Positions 13,832-21,588 of a stretch of DNA of 32,246 nt are shown here, in pieces (the stretch's first letter is position 1; each line of letters opens with the position of its first letter). Position numbers and translations under genes: made by a program. Location of the stretch: NCBI GenBank assembly GCA_947588975.1, contig CANQAF010000004.1, positions 1 to 32,246 of the forward strand. The letters are read 5' to 3'. This stretch comes from an uncultured Bacilli bacterium (GTDB lineage Bacteria > Bacillota_I > Bacilli_A > RF39 > UBA660). Below the pieces are notes generated by a model. That model was given only the letters and a program-made list of their open reading frames with translations. It did no database searches and was not told the DNA's origin.

Positions 13832-14059
13832 CTATACATGTTGGCTTTTAATATCTTGAAGTTCAAAACGATATTTCTGACCATTTTTATTTACTTCATC
13901 GAAAAACATATCATAAGGTCTTACCCATAATGTATTATCTTCATATAATGCTCGATATACAACCACTTTTTCTAATGATTCACTATTAATAGCTATATCT
14001 TCTACAATATAATAATCTCCTTTATAATGACGATAAATTCCCTTAATCTTCACTTCCAT
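13832..14059 (-). CDS. DUF1653 domain protein
   Basis: This 75-residue protein carries the DUF1653 signature, GIYRHYKGDYYIVEDIA near the start, then VVYRALYEDNTLWVRPYDMF. The family is a small beta-barrel domain of unknown function, often found alone or fused to other enzymes. ATG 14059 is preferred to ATG 14065 because GAGGAGG lies 6 bases before 14059 and abuts 14065. The gene overlaps the 3' end of recX by 17 bases in another frame, so the two are co-transcribed and coupled. No link to recombination is known to me. Confidence 0.85.
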   Translation of the reverse strand: MEVKIKGIYRHYKGDYYIVEDIAINSESLEKVVVYRALYEDNTLWVRPYDMFFDEVNKNGQKYRFELQDIKSQHV

Positions 14060-14828
14060 TTGCATCCTCCTCTATTTTATGTTGAATATCGGATATAGAA
14101 AATCCTTTTTGATATAATTTTGTTTTTAAATGTATATACAGTTCATTTCCTTGATATTTTTTTGATAATTTATGATACAATGATTGATATTCTTTTTCAA
14201 ATGCTTCGTCATCACTCATGTTCATTTCATTTAATACATTCAAAATTTGGTTTTTATCATATCCTAAATTTATAAAATCTTGAACTAATTTCTGCTGAAG
14301 TTGATATTTAGAATGTTTGTGATCTGTTGCAATTTTTTTCTTCATCATCTTTCTTAATTTTTCTTCAAAAATAGAATCTTCATAAAGAGATAATTGTTTA
14401 TCTATTGTATTAGTATCAATATTATGACTTTCTAACTCTCTTCTAATTTGATAAGGCCCCATATTGGATAGATGGACTTTATCAGAAACAAAAGAAGCTG
14501 CAAATTGGTAATCATTAATCAGTCCATTTGCTTTTAGTTTGTGCATAATATTTTCTTGTTCTAATGCAGAGATTGCGTGCTTATCTAGATATTCATGCAT
14601 TTCTTTTTCACTACGCATTTTTGTAGTAATATATTTTACGGCTTTGTAATAACCATCAAATGCACCAGTATCCTTTGCAATTTGATTCACAACATCGCTA
14701 TCTAATTCTTGTTTAAATAATAGATTGTTTTTTAAAATGACCTCATCATAGGTCGTAATTGTATTATGGTGATCTAACTCTATTTTATATTTGCCACTAC
14801 GCATTTTCTGAATTTTTGTAATTTTCAT
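14043..14828 (-). CDS. recX: Regulatory protein RecX
   Basis: RecX modulates RecA filaments. The 261-residue protein has the low-complexity N-terminal part typical of Firmicutes RecX (basic beta strands with MRSGKYKIEL), then three-helix repeats. Motifs include YITTKMRSEKEMHEYLDKHA, GLINDYQFAASFVSDKVHL, MGPYQIRRELESHNID, and a C-terminal LYIHLKTKLYQKGFSISDI. Length agrees with Bacilli members. ATG 14828 is preferred over GTG 14837 because AGGTGG, 5 bases before 14828, overlaps the GTG. It is first in a two-gene unit with the DUF1653 gene; recA is not in the window. Confidence 0.88.
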   Translation of the reverse strand: MKITKIQKMRSGKYKIELDHHNTITTYDEVILKNNLLFKQELDSDVVNQIAKDTGAFDGYYKAVKYITTKMRSEKEMHEYLDKHAISALEQENIMHKLKANGLINDYQFAASFVSDKVHLSNMGPYQIRRELESHNIDTNTIDKQLSLYEDSIFEEKLRKMMKKKIATDHKHSKYQLQQKLVQDFINLGYDKNQILNVLNEMNMSDDEAFEKEYQSLYHKLSKKYQGNELYIHLKTKLYQKGFSISDIQHKIEEDANGSED

Positions 14829-14877
14829 TTTTACCACCTATTATCATTTTATCAAACAATTGTTTGTATTGCAAATA

Positions 14878-14895
14878 AAAAAAGCTATGCGCTTT
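14878..14895 (-). terminator. Terminator of rpoZ
   Basis: On the minus strand AAAGC, loop GCATA and GCTTT are followed by a T run; the stem includes the rpoZ stop codon. Confidence 0.65.
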
Positions 14896-15088
14896 CTTTA
14901 ATATGTATCATATTTTGAGCAACTTCCTCTAATGCACGGCCAATTTCTTTTTTAGAAGAATATTCATGTTCTTTCATTTGATAATGATTTGTTTGTTGCA
15001 TTTCATGAACACGCTTTGCCACTAAATTCACTAATAAATATTTAGATCCTACTTGACTTAATAACTTATCAATAGAAGGTTGTATCAT
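14885..15088 (-). CDS. rpoZ: DNA-directed RNA polymerase omega subunit
   Basis: Omega helps fold and assemble the beta' subunit. The 67-residue protein opens with MIQPSIDKLLSQVGSKYLLV and continues NLVAKRVHEMQQ, the hallmark of RpoZ, followed by KKEIGRALEEVAQ and a short tail. GGGAG lies 8 bases before ATG 15088; an in-frame GTG at 15097 overlaps that SD and is less likely. In many Bacilli rpoZ follows gmk; here it follows a NERD-like membrane protein gene after about 55 bases, so the usual neighbourhood is not kept. Confidence 0.92.
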   Translation of the reverse strand: MIQPSIDKLLSQVGSKYLLVNLVAKRVHEMQQTNHYQMKEHEYSSKKEIGRALEEVAQNMIHIKESA

Positions 15089-15142
15089 CGTTATCACTCC
15101 CTATTATGATAATATAACATATTCATTCTTGTTTCAAGCGAT

Positions 15143-15781
15143 TCAAGAATGATTGACATTATTTGACATCCATCTATCTATCTTTTGACTGAATTCATTA
15201 ATTTGTTCATTCGAAAGACATTTTTCATGTTTACCAATCATTTCATAATACACATCTTTCATAAATACAAATGGAATAGATAAATTATTTAAATGCATTT
15301 GGCAACGATATCCTACAACAATATATGAATTAATAGAAAAATTCAGTTCTTGTTCTAATTGTTCCATATAATGTTTAAAAGCAAGAAATGGATTGGTTAC
15401 TTTTTTTTGTTTTTTTCCAATAGAACATGTAATATAAGTATCATGCATCGTTCCTGTAATCATTCCTTCTTCTTTAAAACAACAAAAGATAAAAATACCA
15501 CTATTTTCTATTTGAATCAAATAATCTCCAATTTTTTTGGTAATATGATATCCTGGAAGCTTATGTAACATCATTTCAACATAATCATTCATTTGAATTG
15601 TCTTACCCCTATGTGACATACGAAATACAGACTTGATACCATATTTTTTACATTGTTTGATAATACGAATAGTAGTTACGATCAGTAACAGAAAAAGAAT
15701 AAAATAAATTGGTCCAGAAAAAAGATCAAAAAAGGTTTGGATCATAAGTAAACAAAATAACGCTATAAAGATAATAATCAT
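15143..15781 (-). CDS. Membrane protein with a degenerate NERD-like domain
   Basis: Two N-terminal transmembrane helices (about residues 1-16 and 23-40) precede a soluble domain. Residues about 79-160 follow the NERD (nuclease-related domain) pattern: GDYLIQIENSGIFIF, then GMITG, then KKVTNPFLAFKHYMEQL and a strand INSYIVVGY. The usual catalytic E-x-K strand is replaced by CCFK (100-103), and the acidic residue of the upstream strand is not obvious. It may therefore be catalytically dead, or only distantly related. The first four bases overlap the end of the nucleoside phosphorylase gene (ATGA), so the two are coupled, though no metabolic link is apparent. Confidence 0.55.
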   Translation of the reverse strand: MIIIFIALFCLLMIQTFFDLFSGPIYFILFLLLIVTTIRIIKQCKKYGIKSVFRMSHRGKTIQMNDYVEMMLHKLPGYHITKKIGDYLIQIENSGIFIFCCFKEEGMITGTMHDTYITCSIGKKQKKVTNPFLAFKHYMEQLEQELNFSINSYIVVGYRCQMHLNNLSIPFVFMKDVYYEMIGKHEKCLSNEQINEFSQKIDRWMSNNVNHS

Positions 15782-17049
15782 TCTATAATCTCCAATATAA
15801 GTGGTGATTTTTCCTTAACGTCTTGTTCAATTGTAAAGCAATCTAATATCTCTTGGATATTAATATCTTGTGAGTCAAAGTGAACTTTAACTAATTCTTC
15901 ATTTTCCAAAACAAAATCTCCTACTTTTACGGCAAGTGTCATTCCAACTCCATGGTCAATGATATCATCTTTATGCATCCTTCCAGCACCTAATCGTTTG
16001 ACAATGTCTCCGATTTGGTAAGCATCTATATGCGTAATAAACCCTGCCTTCTTGCTTTTAATAGAAACACATGGATCCACTTCGATCTGATGGATATCTC
16101 CATGCTGAGCTTCAATTAATTCCTCGAATTTTTCATATCCTTTTCCATTGTTTAGATTTTCTTCTAATTCTTGATAAGCTTCTTCTTTAGAGCAATCTTT
16201 TGCAATACTAACCATTAAGCTTCCGAGTGTTAAAACTAATTGTTTTAAATCTTCAGGTCCATTTCCCTTTAAGGTGTCTATACATTCCATAATTTCGATG
16301 CCATTTCCTACTGCATATCCTAAAGGTTCTTCCATGTTCGTTAATACACATTTCACACACTTGTTATAATGTGCCCCAATCGCAATCATTCGTTTTGCTA
16401 AAGCACGTGCATCCTCCATATTTTTCATGAGTGCACCAGCTCCTACTTTAACATCTAATATAATTGCATCTGCACCAGAAGCAATTTTCTTACTCATAAT
16501 GCTAGAAGCAATGAGAGGAATTGACTCTGTGGTACCCGTTACATCTCTTAGAGCATATATTTTTTTATCAGCAGGGGCCACATTGCCAGTTTGGCTTATA
16601 ATAGAAACGCCTATTTTATTGACTTGTTCTACAAATTGGTCTTTAGTAGTTTCTACTTCAAAACCTGCAATTGACTCTAATTTATCAATGGTTCCACCAG
16701 TGACGCCTAACCCTCTTCCACTCATTTTCGCAACCTTTACACCACAAGATGCAACTAGAGGTGCTAGTACAATCGTTGTTTTATCTCCAATTCCGCCAGT
16801 GGAATGTTTATCAATCACTTTTCCATCAATTGAAGATAAATCAATCCTTTCTCCACTTTGAATCATAATATCGGTTAAATCAATAGTTTCCCTTTCCGTC
16901 ATATCATTACAAACAATTGCCATTAAAAATGCACTCATTTGATAATCAGGAATATCCCCTTTTACATAACCATTTATCATAAAAGCAATTTCTTCTTTGG
17001 TAAGTTCTTCCTTATTTTTTTTCTTCGTAATGATTGCTATACTATTCAT
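15778..17049 (-). CDS. pdp: Pyrimidine-nucleoside phosphorylase
   Basis: The enzyme splits uridine, thymidine or deoxyuridine with phosphate into base and (deoxy)ribose 1-phosphate for pyrimidine salvage. The 423-residue length is close to the family standard. Visible motifs are KHSTGGIGDKTTIVLAPLVA (81-100), the substrate and phosphate-binding signature; MSGRGLGVTGGTIDKLESI (109-127); and the conserved LDVKVGAGALMK. The start ATG 17049 follows AGGTGAGAATAT. Thymidine phosphorylase (deoA) is the close relative. The Bacilli-type sequence favours the broad-specificity enzyme, but specificity is not proved by sequence. It is the first gene of a unit with the NERD-like gene. Confidence 0.92.
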   Translation of the reverse strand: MNSIAIITKKKNKEELTKEEIAFMINGYVKGDIPDYQMSAFLMAIVCNDMTERETIDLTDIMIQSGERIDLSSIDGKVIDKHSTGGIGDKTTIVLAPLVASCGVKVAKMSGRGLGVTGGTIDKLESIAGFEVETTKDQFVEQVNKIGVSIISQTGNVAPADKKIYALRDVTGTTESIPLIASSIMSKKIASGADAIILDVKVGAGALMKNMEDARALAKRMIAIGAHYNKCVKCVLTNMEEPLGYAVGNGIEIMECIDTLKGNGPEDLKQLVLTLGSLMVSIAKDCSKEEAYQELEENLNNGKGYEKFEELIEAQHGDIHQIEVDPCVSIKSKKAGFITHIDAYQIGDIVKRLGAGRMHKDDIIDHGVGMTLAVKVGDFVLENEELVKVHFDSQDINIQEILDCFTIEQDVKEKSPLILEIIE

Positions 17050-17111
17050 ATTCTCACCTACTTTGATTATAACATAAAAGAAAAAGAACTGACACTTTAT
17101 TTACCAGTTCT

Positions 17112-19559
17112 TTACACATTTTCTTCTTCAATACTATCAATAATATTTTCATGCTTGATCTGTCTAGTAGCATACCACATTGCAAAGAAGACAATGCATA
17201 TTACACCTATGATGCAAATGATTACATATGTTGTTGGAAATGGAATGGTTACTTTTTGTTCAATATTTCCTAAAGTAGAAATCGGTTGAATGATAAAATG
17301 AATGAAAACAAGAGAAATCAATATTCCATAAAATAAAGAACGTAATCCAATCAGTAAACTTTCTAAACATAATGTTTTTTTCAGTTGCCTCATCGATAGT
17401 CCAATACTTCTTAAAACAGCAAATTCTCTTTTTCTTAACTGCATACTAGTATAAATCGTATTCATGACACTGGTTACAGCAATTAAAGTGATAAATCCAA
17501 TTACACTATAAAGAACAAAACGTATTGTTATCATTTGTTGTTCAATTTCATAATTATCTAATTTTGGGCTATAGTAATAAATATCTTCTAGATATTTTTT
17601 AATGATTTCTTGCATATTTTGGTCAAATTTATGAATAGAATTTACTTTCATGACAAAGTTATACTTCGTTTGATATTTCAATTGATTCAAAATAGATTGA
17701 TACATCTTAGAATTTACAATAATGGTTCCAAGAGGTGCATAGTACGTTTCTAATGGTGAAATATTGGTATAGTATAATTCAGAAAAAGGAGTATAACAGT
17801 TGTTCAGTTGTGAGTCTGTATCTAATTCACACAAGGATATTTTCGCTTGTTTTGTTTCATCATACATCACCAATTCATCCTTACTACATTCGTCCTTACA
17901 TACATATATAGTAGATTGATTATAAATAATAGCTTTTTCTTCTTTTAGACCAATTTTCTTTAGATAATTTTGGTAATCACTCTCTTCTAATGCATAGACA
18001 AAATAATATTCATATGGCGTTTGAGAAGGATTATGTGATAAATAAGCAGAAGTATAGTAGGTATCATCTATTTTAGGGCCATATATAAATGCAGATTGAT
18101 AGAATACACTAGATTGTATTTCTGGAATAGCCTGAATTTCTTGAACTAGTTTATCAGTATCTTTAAATGCATCAAAAGAAATGTTAACGTCCGGTTCATT
18201 GGTTGTTTCATAATCATAACTCCTTAATCCATAATTAACATAAGTAGATATAGATAAGAAAAGGACAATACTGGTACAAATAGAAACAGTAGTTGTACGA
18301 AATTTCTTTTTATTTCGCTTCATATTTTTATAGGCAAAATCCCCTTCAATTCCAAATATTTTTCCAATCCATTTGGCATTAGAGCGTCTTCTTTTGATAC
18401 TCTCTTGCATTTGAATCGAACGGAGTGGTGTTGTTTCACTTGCTCGTTTTGCCGGAAAGAAAGCAGATAACATCAGTGTTAATAAAATAAATATAAAAGA
18501 TAACAATAAATAAAGTGGATAAAAACTCAAATGATATGAGTTACTAATGACATCTTGCAGAAGATAATTGATGATAGCAAGTATACCTGCCACAAATCCA
18601 ACGCTCAATAAAAATCCTAAAGGAATAGCAATGAGTCCAATTACAAAAGCTTCAAAAAATACAGAATAAAATAATTGTCTTGGTGTTGCTCCTACGCTAG
18701 AAAACATTCCAAACATCTTTTTTCTTTCCGTAACAGAAATGGCAAATGAGTTATAAATGACGAATACACAAAAAATTCCTAAAATGGCACAAAGTAATAG
18801 TGTGGATAAGAAAAATACTGCGACTTTTCCTGTATTTGAAATTTGTCCATAGTATGTTAATAAATTTTGATTGATATCTATTTCATTAAAAGAAAATTCT
18901 TCATAAGGATATTCATGTATCTGATATCCAAGTGAAGTTCCAAATGCCCGAATTTTCTCATATACATTTTTTAATGATGGAAATTGAATATTGATATTTA
19001 TTTTTGTATTCTCTGTAACATCAAAATATGTAAATATAGCACTATTATTAGATAAATATCCATTTTTATACTTGTACCCAACAATGGATGCTTCATCATA
19101 TATTCCAGAAATCATATATTCTTGATCTCCTATAAGAACGGAATCACCTATATTTGCATCATTCATTTTGATATAATCTCTAGATACTATAATTTCTCCT
19201 AGTTTCGGATATGCCCCATCTACTAAGTGAACATCATCATAAGATGGATAAGCAAATAATTTAATTGTTTCATAAGAATCGGATTCCATATTATATAACG
19301 TTTGATAATAATTGGTAATCACAATGTCTTTTCTTGCTTCTAATTTTTGTAACTGATCATAAGGATAATTTTTTAATGTAATATGTTGGCTACCACTTGA
19401 AGCAATAGTATCACGAATCGCATTATCTCTAGCTGTTGAAATCGCAAGACCTACTCCAAATAATAAAGTGGAGGATAACATGACACCAATGATAGTTACA
19501 ATCGTTCTTTTCTTGTTTTTCTTCATATGTTGCAGAGTCAATTGATTGAGTATTTTCAT
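17112..19559 (-). CDS. ABC transporter permease, FtsX/MacB type (815 aa)
   Basis: This large permease has a first helix at residues 20-42, a roughly 200-residue extracytoplasmic domain, a block of three helices (about 240-400), a linker, then a repeat of the same plan (helix near 425-445, large outer domain, three helices at 685-805). Both halves end in the FtsX-type cytoplasmic motif: RKKMFGMFSSVGATPRQLFY and RKREFAVLRSIGLSMRQLKK. Such permeases work as mechanotransmitters for export, antimicrobial-peptide defence or wall hydrolase control. The gene overlaps the ATPase gene by 4 bases (ATGA), so they are one operon. No two-component system is adjacent, which makes a BceAB-type sensing role unproven. 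Confidence 0.88.
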   Translation of the reverse strand: MKILNQLTLQHMKKNKKRTIVTIIGVMLSSTLLFGVGLAISTARDNAIRDTIASSGSQHITLKNYPYDQLQKLEARKDIVITNYYQTLYNMESDSYETIKLFAYPSYDDVHLVDGAYPKLGEIIVSRDYIKMNDANIGDSVLIGDQEYMISGIYDEASIVGYKYKNGYLSNNSAIFTYFDVTENTKININIQFPSLKNVYEKIRAFGTSLGYQIHEYPYEEFSFNEIDINQNLLTYYGQISNTGKVAVFFLSTLLLCAILGIFCVFVIYNSFAISVTERKKMFGMFSSVGATPRQLFYSVFFEAFVIGLIAIPLGFLLSVGFVAGILAIINYLLQDVISNSYHLSFYPLYLLLSFIFILLTLMLSAFFPAKRASETTPLRSIQMQESIKRRRSNAKWIGKIFGIEGDFAYKNMKRNKKKFRTTTVSICTSIVLFLSISTYVNYGLRSYDYETTNEPDVNISFDAFKDTDKLVQEIQAIPEIQSSVFYQSAFIYGPKIDDTYYTSAYLSHNPSQTPYEYYFVYALEESDYQNYLKKIGLKEEKAIIYNQSTIYVCKDECSKDELVMYDETKQAKISLCELDTDSQLNNCYTPFSELYYTNISPLETYYAPLGTIIVNSKMYQSILNQLKYQTKYNFVMKVNSIHKFDQNMQEIIKKYLEDIYYYSPKLDNYEIEQQMITIRFVLYSVIGFITLIAVTSVMNTIYTSMQLRKREFAVLRSIGLSMRQLKKTLCLESLLIGLRSLFYGILISLVFIHFIIQPISTLGNIEQKVTIPFPTTYVIICIIGVICIVFFAMWYATRQIKHENIIDSIEEENV

Positions 19560-20239
19560 GCCTTCACTTCCTCATCACGAATGATCCTTCCATCTTCTAT
19601 GGTTAAGATACGATCTGCATGAAGTGCAAGTTCAGGATCATGTGTTATCATAATAATTGTTTGTTCATATTTTTCATGAGATAACTTTAATAATTCCATA
19701 ATTTCTTTCCTATTTTTGCTATCTAAGTTTCCTGTTGGCTCATCTGCAAGCAAAAGAGCTGGATGGTTCATAAGAGCTCTTCCAATACTCACTCTTTGTT
19801 GTTGCCCTCCAGATAATTCATTTGGTAAATGTTTTACTCTATCTTGTAGACCTAACGTTTCAATCAATTCATTTCTATAATGGATATCTGGTTTTTTATG
19901 GTCAAGTAAGACAGGTAATGTTAAATTTTCTTCTACATTTAAAATAGGTATTAAATTATAAAATTGATAAATTAGTCCTACTTTTCTTCTTCTATAAATA
20001 GCAAGTTGAGTCTCATTTAGATGATAGATATCTTTTCCTTCTACATAAACTTTCCCACTGGTAGGACGATCTACTCCACCCAAAATGTGAAGTAAGGTGC
20101 TTTTGCCACTTCCACTAGCTCCTACAATTGCAACAAATTCGCCTTTTTCAACTGTAAAACTAACATCATTTAAGGCCTTTACCATGGCATCGCCTTTTCC
20201 ATAAAATTTACTTAAATGTTCTACTTTTAAAATTTCCAT
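19556..20239 (-). CDS. ABC transporter ATP-binding protein, LolD/MacB/SalX type
   Basis: The 227-residue ATPase energises the adjacent FtsX-type permease. It has Walker A GASGSGKST (40-48), Q-loop YQFYN (91-95), signature LSGGQQQR (142-149), Walker B ALLLADEPTG (161-170), D-loop NLDS and H-loop His200. The SD AAAGGAG lies 6-7 bases before the ATG. In the upstream region TCGCA (20311-20315) and TGCGA (20323-20327) form an inverted repeat that might be an operator. The substrate cannot be told from sequence. Confidence 0.93.
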   Translation of the reverse strand: MEILKVEHLSKFYGKGDAMVKALNDVSFTVEKGEFVAIVGASGSGKSTLLHILGGVDRPTSGKVYVEGKDIYHLNETQLAIYRRRKVGLIYQFYNLIPILNVEENLTLPVLLDHKKPDIHYRNELIETLGLQDRVKHLPNELSGGQQQRVSIGRALMNHPALLLADEPTGNLDSKNRKEIMELLKLSHEKYEQTIIMITHDPELALHADRILTIEDGRIIRDEEVKA

Positions 20240-20388
20240 ATGATTCTCCTTTTGATTCTTATTCTATAAAAAATTATTGTTATCTACTACCAATTTTCAG
20301 TTGAAGTTTGTCGCATATCAGTTGCGATACTATTTTTCTATATTCCATCATCATTTTATAATAAATGGAAAAGATTGTCTATCAAAAA

Positions 20389-20410
20389 AAAATGAGATTG
20401 CTCTCATTTT
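20389..20410 (-). terminator. Terminator of the XRE regulator gene
   Basis: On the minus strand AAAATGAGA, loop GCAA and TCTCATTTT are followed by more Ts; the stem overlaps the stop codon. It separates the regulator from the ABC operon downstream. Confidence 0.75.
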
Positions 20411-20724
20411 AGTTCTTTTTGCACATACATACGGAAGCATTCATCATGTCGATACTTTTGAATCATTGTTAATTCTTGTTTCGTAATTGGAAACTCATAT
20501 GGTTCTTGCCCTTCTGCAACTGTCATAATTTCTTGACCTATTAATTGATTTGGAGTGACGTTTAAAATGTCTAATAATTTTAAAAACATTTGCATCGTAG
20601 GAGTCCTTGTACCTGTTTCATAACCACATATAGATACTTTAGTTACTCCTAATAAGTTTCCTAATTCTTCTTGTGAAAGTCCTCTTTCGATTCGAATACG
20701 TTTAATCAATTCACCATTAATCAT
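20404..20724 (-). CDS. XRE-family helix-turn-helix regulator
   Basis: The 106-residue DNA-binding protein has an HTH_3 domain in its first 60 residues: LIKRIRIERGLSQEELGNLL, GVTKVSICGYETGTRTPTMQ, then FLKLLDILNVTPNQL. A 45-residue C-terminal extension has no recognised fold. ATG 20724 gives a 7-base spacing from GGAGG; the ATG directly upstream at 20727 is also possible. It is divergent from a second XRE gene, sharing a 140-base control region with repeated CTATTTG-TTAAC motifs, and lies upstream of the ABC exporter operon, which it might regulate. That target is inference. Confidence 0.85.
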   Translation of the reverse strand: MINGELIKRIRIERGLSQEELGNLLGVTKVSICGYETGTRTPTMQMFLKLLDILNVTPNQLIGQEIMTVAEGQEPYEFPITKQELTMIQKYRHDECFRMYVQKELK

Positions 20725-20741
20725 CATGATGCCTCCGTTCT

Positions 20742-20801
20742 CTATTTGCTAACATTATAACATATTTTTAAATATTTTTTCAATCTACGCTATTTGTTAA
20801 C
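20742..20801. promoter_or_regulatory. Direct-repeat operators in the divergent XRE control region
   Basis: CTATTTGCTAAC (20742-20753) and CTATTTGTTAAC (20790-20801) are 12-nt direct repeats differing at one base, 48 bases apart. A weaker third match, TTTTGGTTAAC, is at 20832-20842 and abuts the plus-strand -10 box. They flank both promoters, as expected for XRE operators. Confidence 0.5.
20754..20783 (-). promoter_or_regulatory. Promoter of the leftward XRE gene
   Basis: The minus strand has TTGAAA (20778-20783) and TATAAT (20754-20759) with an 18-base spacer, about 30 bases before the start codon. Confidence 0.65.
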
Positions 20802-20820
20802 GATAAATTAACTTTGCTTC

Positions 20821-20849
20821 TTGCTATTCAATTTTGGTTAACGTATAAT
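20821..20849 (+). promoter_or_regulatory. Promoter of the rightward XRE gene
   Basis: TTGCTA (20821-20826) and TATAAT (20844-20849) are 17 bases apart. The spacer contains GTTAACG, a repeated half-site of the region. Confidence 0.65.
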
Positions 20850-20869
20850 AAACATGGAAGGTGAAATGT

Positions 20870-21088
20870 ATGATGCATGTTTTAAAACAACACCGTTTAG
20901 ATAAAGGCTATAGTTGCGAAATGATGGCCCGTAAGCTTTGTATTAGTAAAACTTACTACTGGCAAATTGAACAAGGGAAAAGGCGCATCACTTACGAACT
21001 TGCAATGAAAATGGCGGAAGTATTTAATACAACACCTGATACATTATTCTATGAAGATACCGTTAAACAATTGACCAAGACAACTTAG
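20870..21088 (+). CDS. Small XRE-family helix-turn-helix regulator
   Basis: The 72-residue protein is essentially one HTH_3 domain: VLKQHRLDKGYSCEMMARKL, SKTYYWQIEQGKRRITYELA, then MKMAEVFNTTPDTLF. ATG 20870 lies 8 bases after GGAAGG; ATG 20873 and GTG 20861 are alternatives, the latter overlapping the SD. With so short a leader after the TATAAT box, it is likely controlled by the operators around it. Its last 4 bases overlap the end of ssb on the other strand. Single-domain XRE proteins of this size are found in phage and in toxin-antitoxin control, but no partner toxin is visible. Confidence 0.82.
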   Translation: MMHVLKQHRLDKGYSCEMMARKLCISKTYYWQIEQGKRRITYELAMKMAEVFNTTPDTLFYEDTVKQLTKTT

Positions 21089-21414
21089 TCATTTTTTTTG
21101 CTCGAAAGATAAGTAACTTTCTCCGCAACAACTTCCATAACTTGTCGTTTTGTTTCCTCATCTAATTGGACAGTTCTCGTTTGTAAATGTCCCTTTACTC
21201 CAAGCAAATCTCCTTTTTTACAGTATTCTACAGCGTTTTCTGCAACACCACGCCATAGCACACAGTTGACAAAATCTGTTTCATATTCACCATCTACATT
21301 TTTATAACTTCTTGGAACAGCTAACGTAATATTGGTAATTTTATTGCCATTTTCTGTCTCATATAACTCAGGATCTCTTACAAGTCTACCGACTAAGATT
21401 GTTTGATTTAGCAT
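21085..21414 (-). CDS. ssb: Single-stranded DNA-binding protein, short form without acidic tail
   Basis: The 109-residue protein is an OB-fold SSB: LNQTILVGRLVRDPELYETE, then ITLAVPRSYKN, DFVNCVLWRGVAENAVEYCK, GDLLGVKGHLQTRTVQ and a final strand EVVAEKVTYL. It ends in SSKKND, with no Gly/Gln-rich linker and no DDDIPF-type tail for partner binding. This resembles the size of Bacillus SsbB/YwpH, used in competence, more than the essential SsbA. It is not flanked by rpsF/rpsR, again unlike the main copy. The role as an accessory SSB is inference. The SD AAAGGAGG precedes the ATG. Confidence 0.88.
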   Translation of the reverse strand: MLNQTILVGRLVRDPELYETENGNKITNITLAVPRSYKNVDGEYETDFVNCVLWRGVAENAVEYCKKGDLLGVKGHLQTRTVQLDEETKRQVMEVVAEKVTYLSSKKND

Positions 21415-21437
21415 AAGTTTTCCTCCTTTCTAGAGAC

Positions 21438-21466
21438 ATCATACAAAACAAAAACAAGGATTGCAA
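21438..21466 (-). promoter_or_regulatory. Promoter of ssb, overlapping the suf terminator
   Basis: The minus strand has TTGCAA (21461-21466) and TATGAT (21438-21443) with a 17-base spacer. The spacer contains the 3' arm of the hairpin that ends sufB. Confidence 0.5.
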
Positions 21467-21485
21467 ATGCATAATTCCTTGTTTT
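21454..21485 (-). terminator. Probable terminator of the sufU-sufB operon
   Basis: ACAAGGA (21454-21460) pairs with TCCTTGT (21476-21482) around a 15-base loop; the minus strand continues into TTTTGTTTTG. The loop is large, so it is of moderate strength. The hairpin lies about 105 bases past the sufB stop. Confidence 0.5.
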
Positions 21486-21588
21486 TTCTATCAATATTTT
21501 ATATCATTTTGAAAATTGGTTTTACAGATTTCTAAAAATTATCATTTTCATCTAAAACCTTTTTGGAATTCTGTTATTTTTTAAATTT

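Noticed and set aside
16427..16861. 144-codon open frame on the plus strand
   Set aside because: It is antisense to the well-supported nucleoside phosphorylase gene and has no ribosome binding site or recognisable product.
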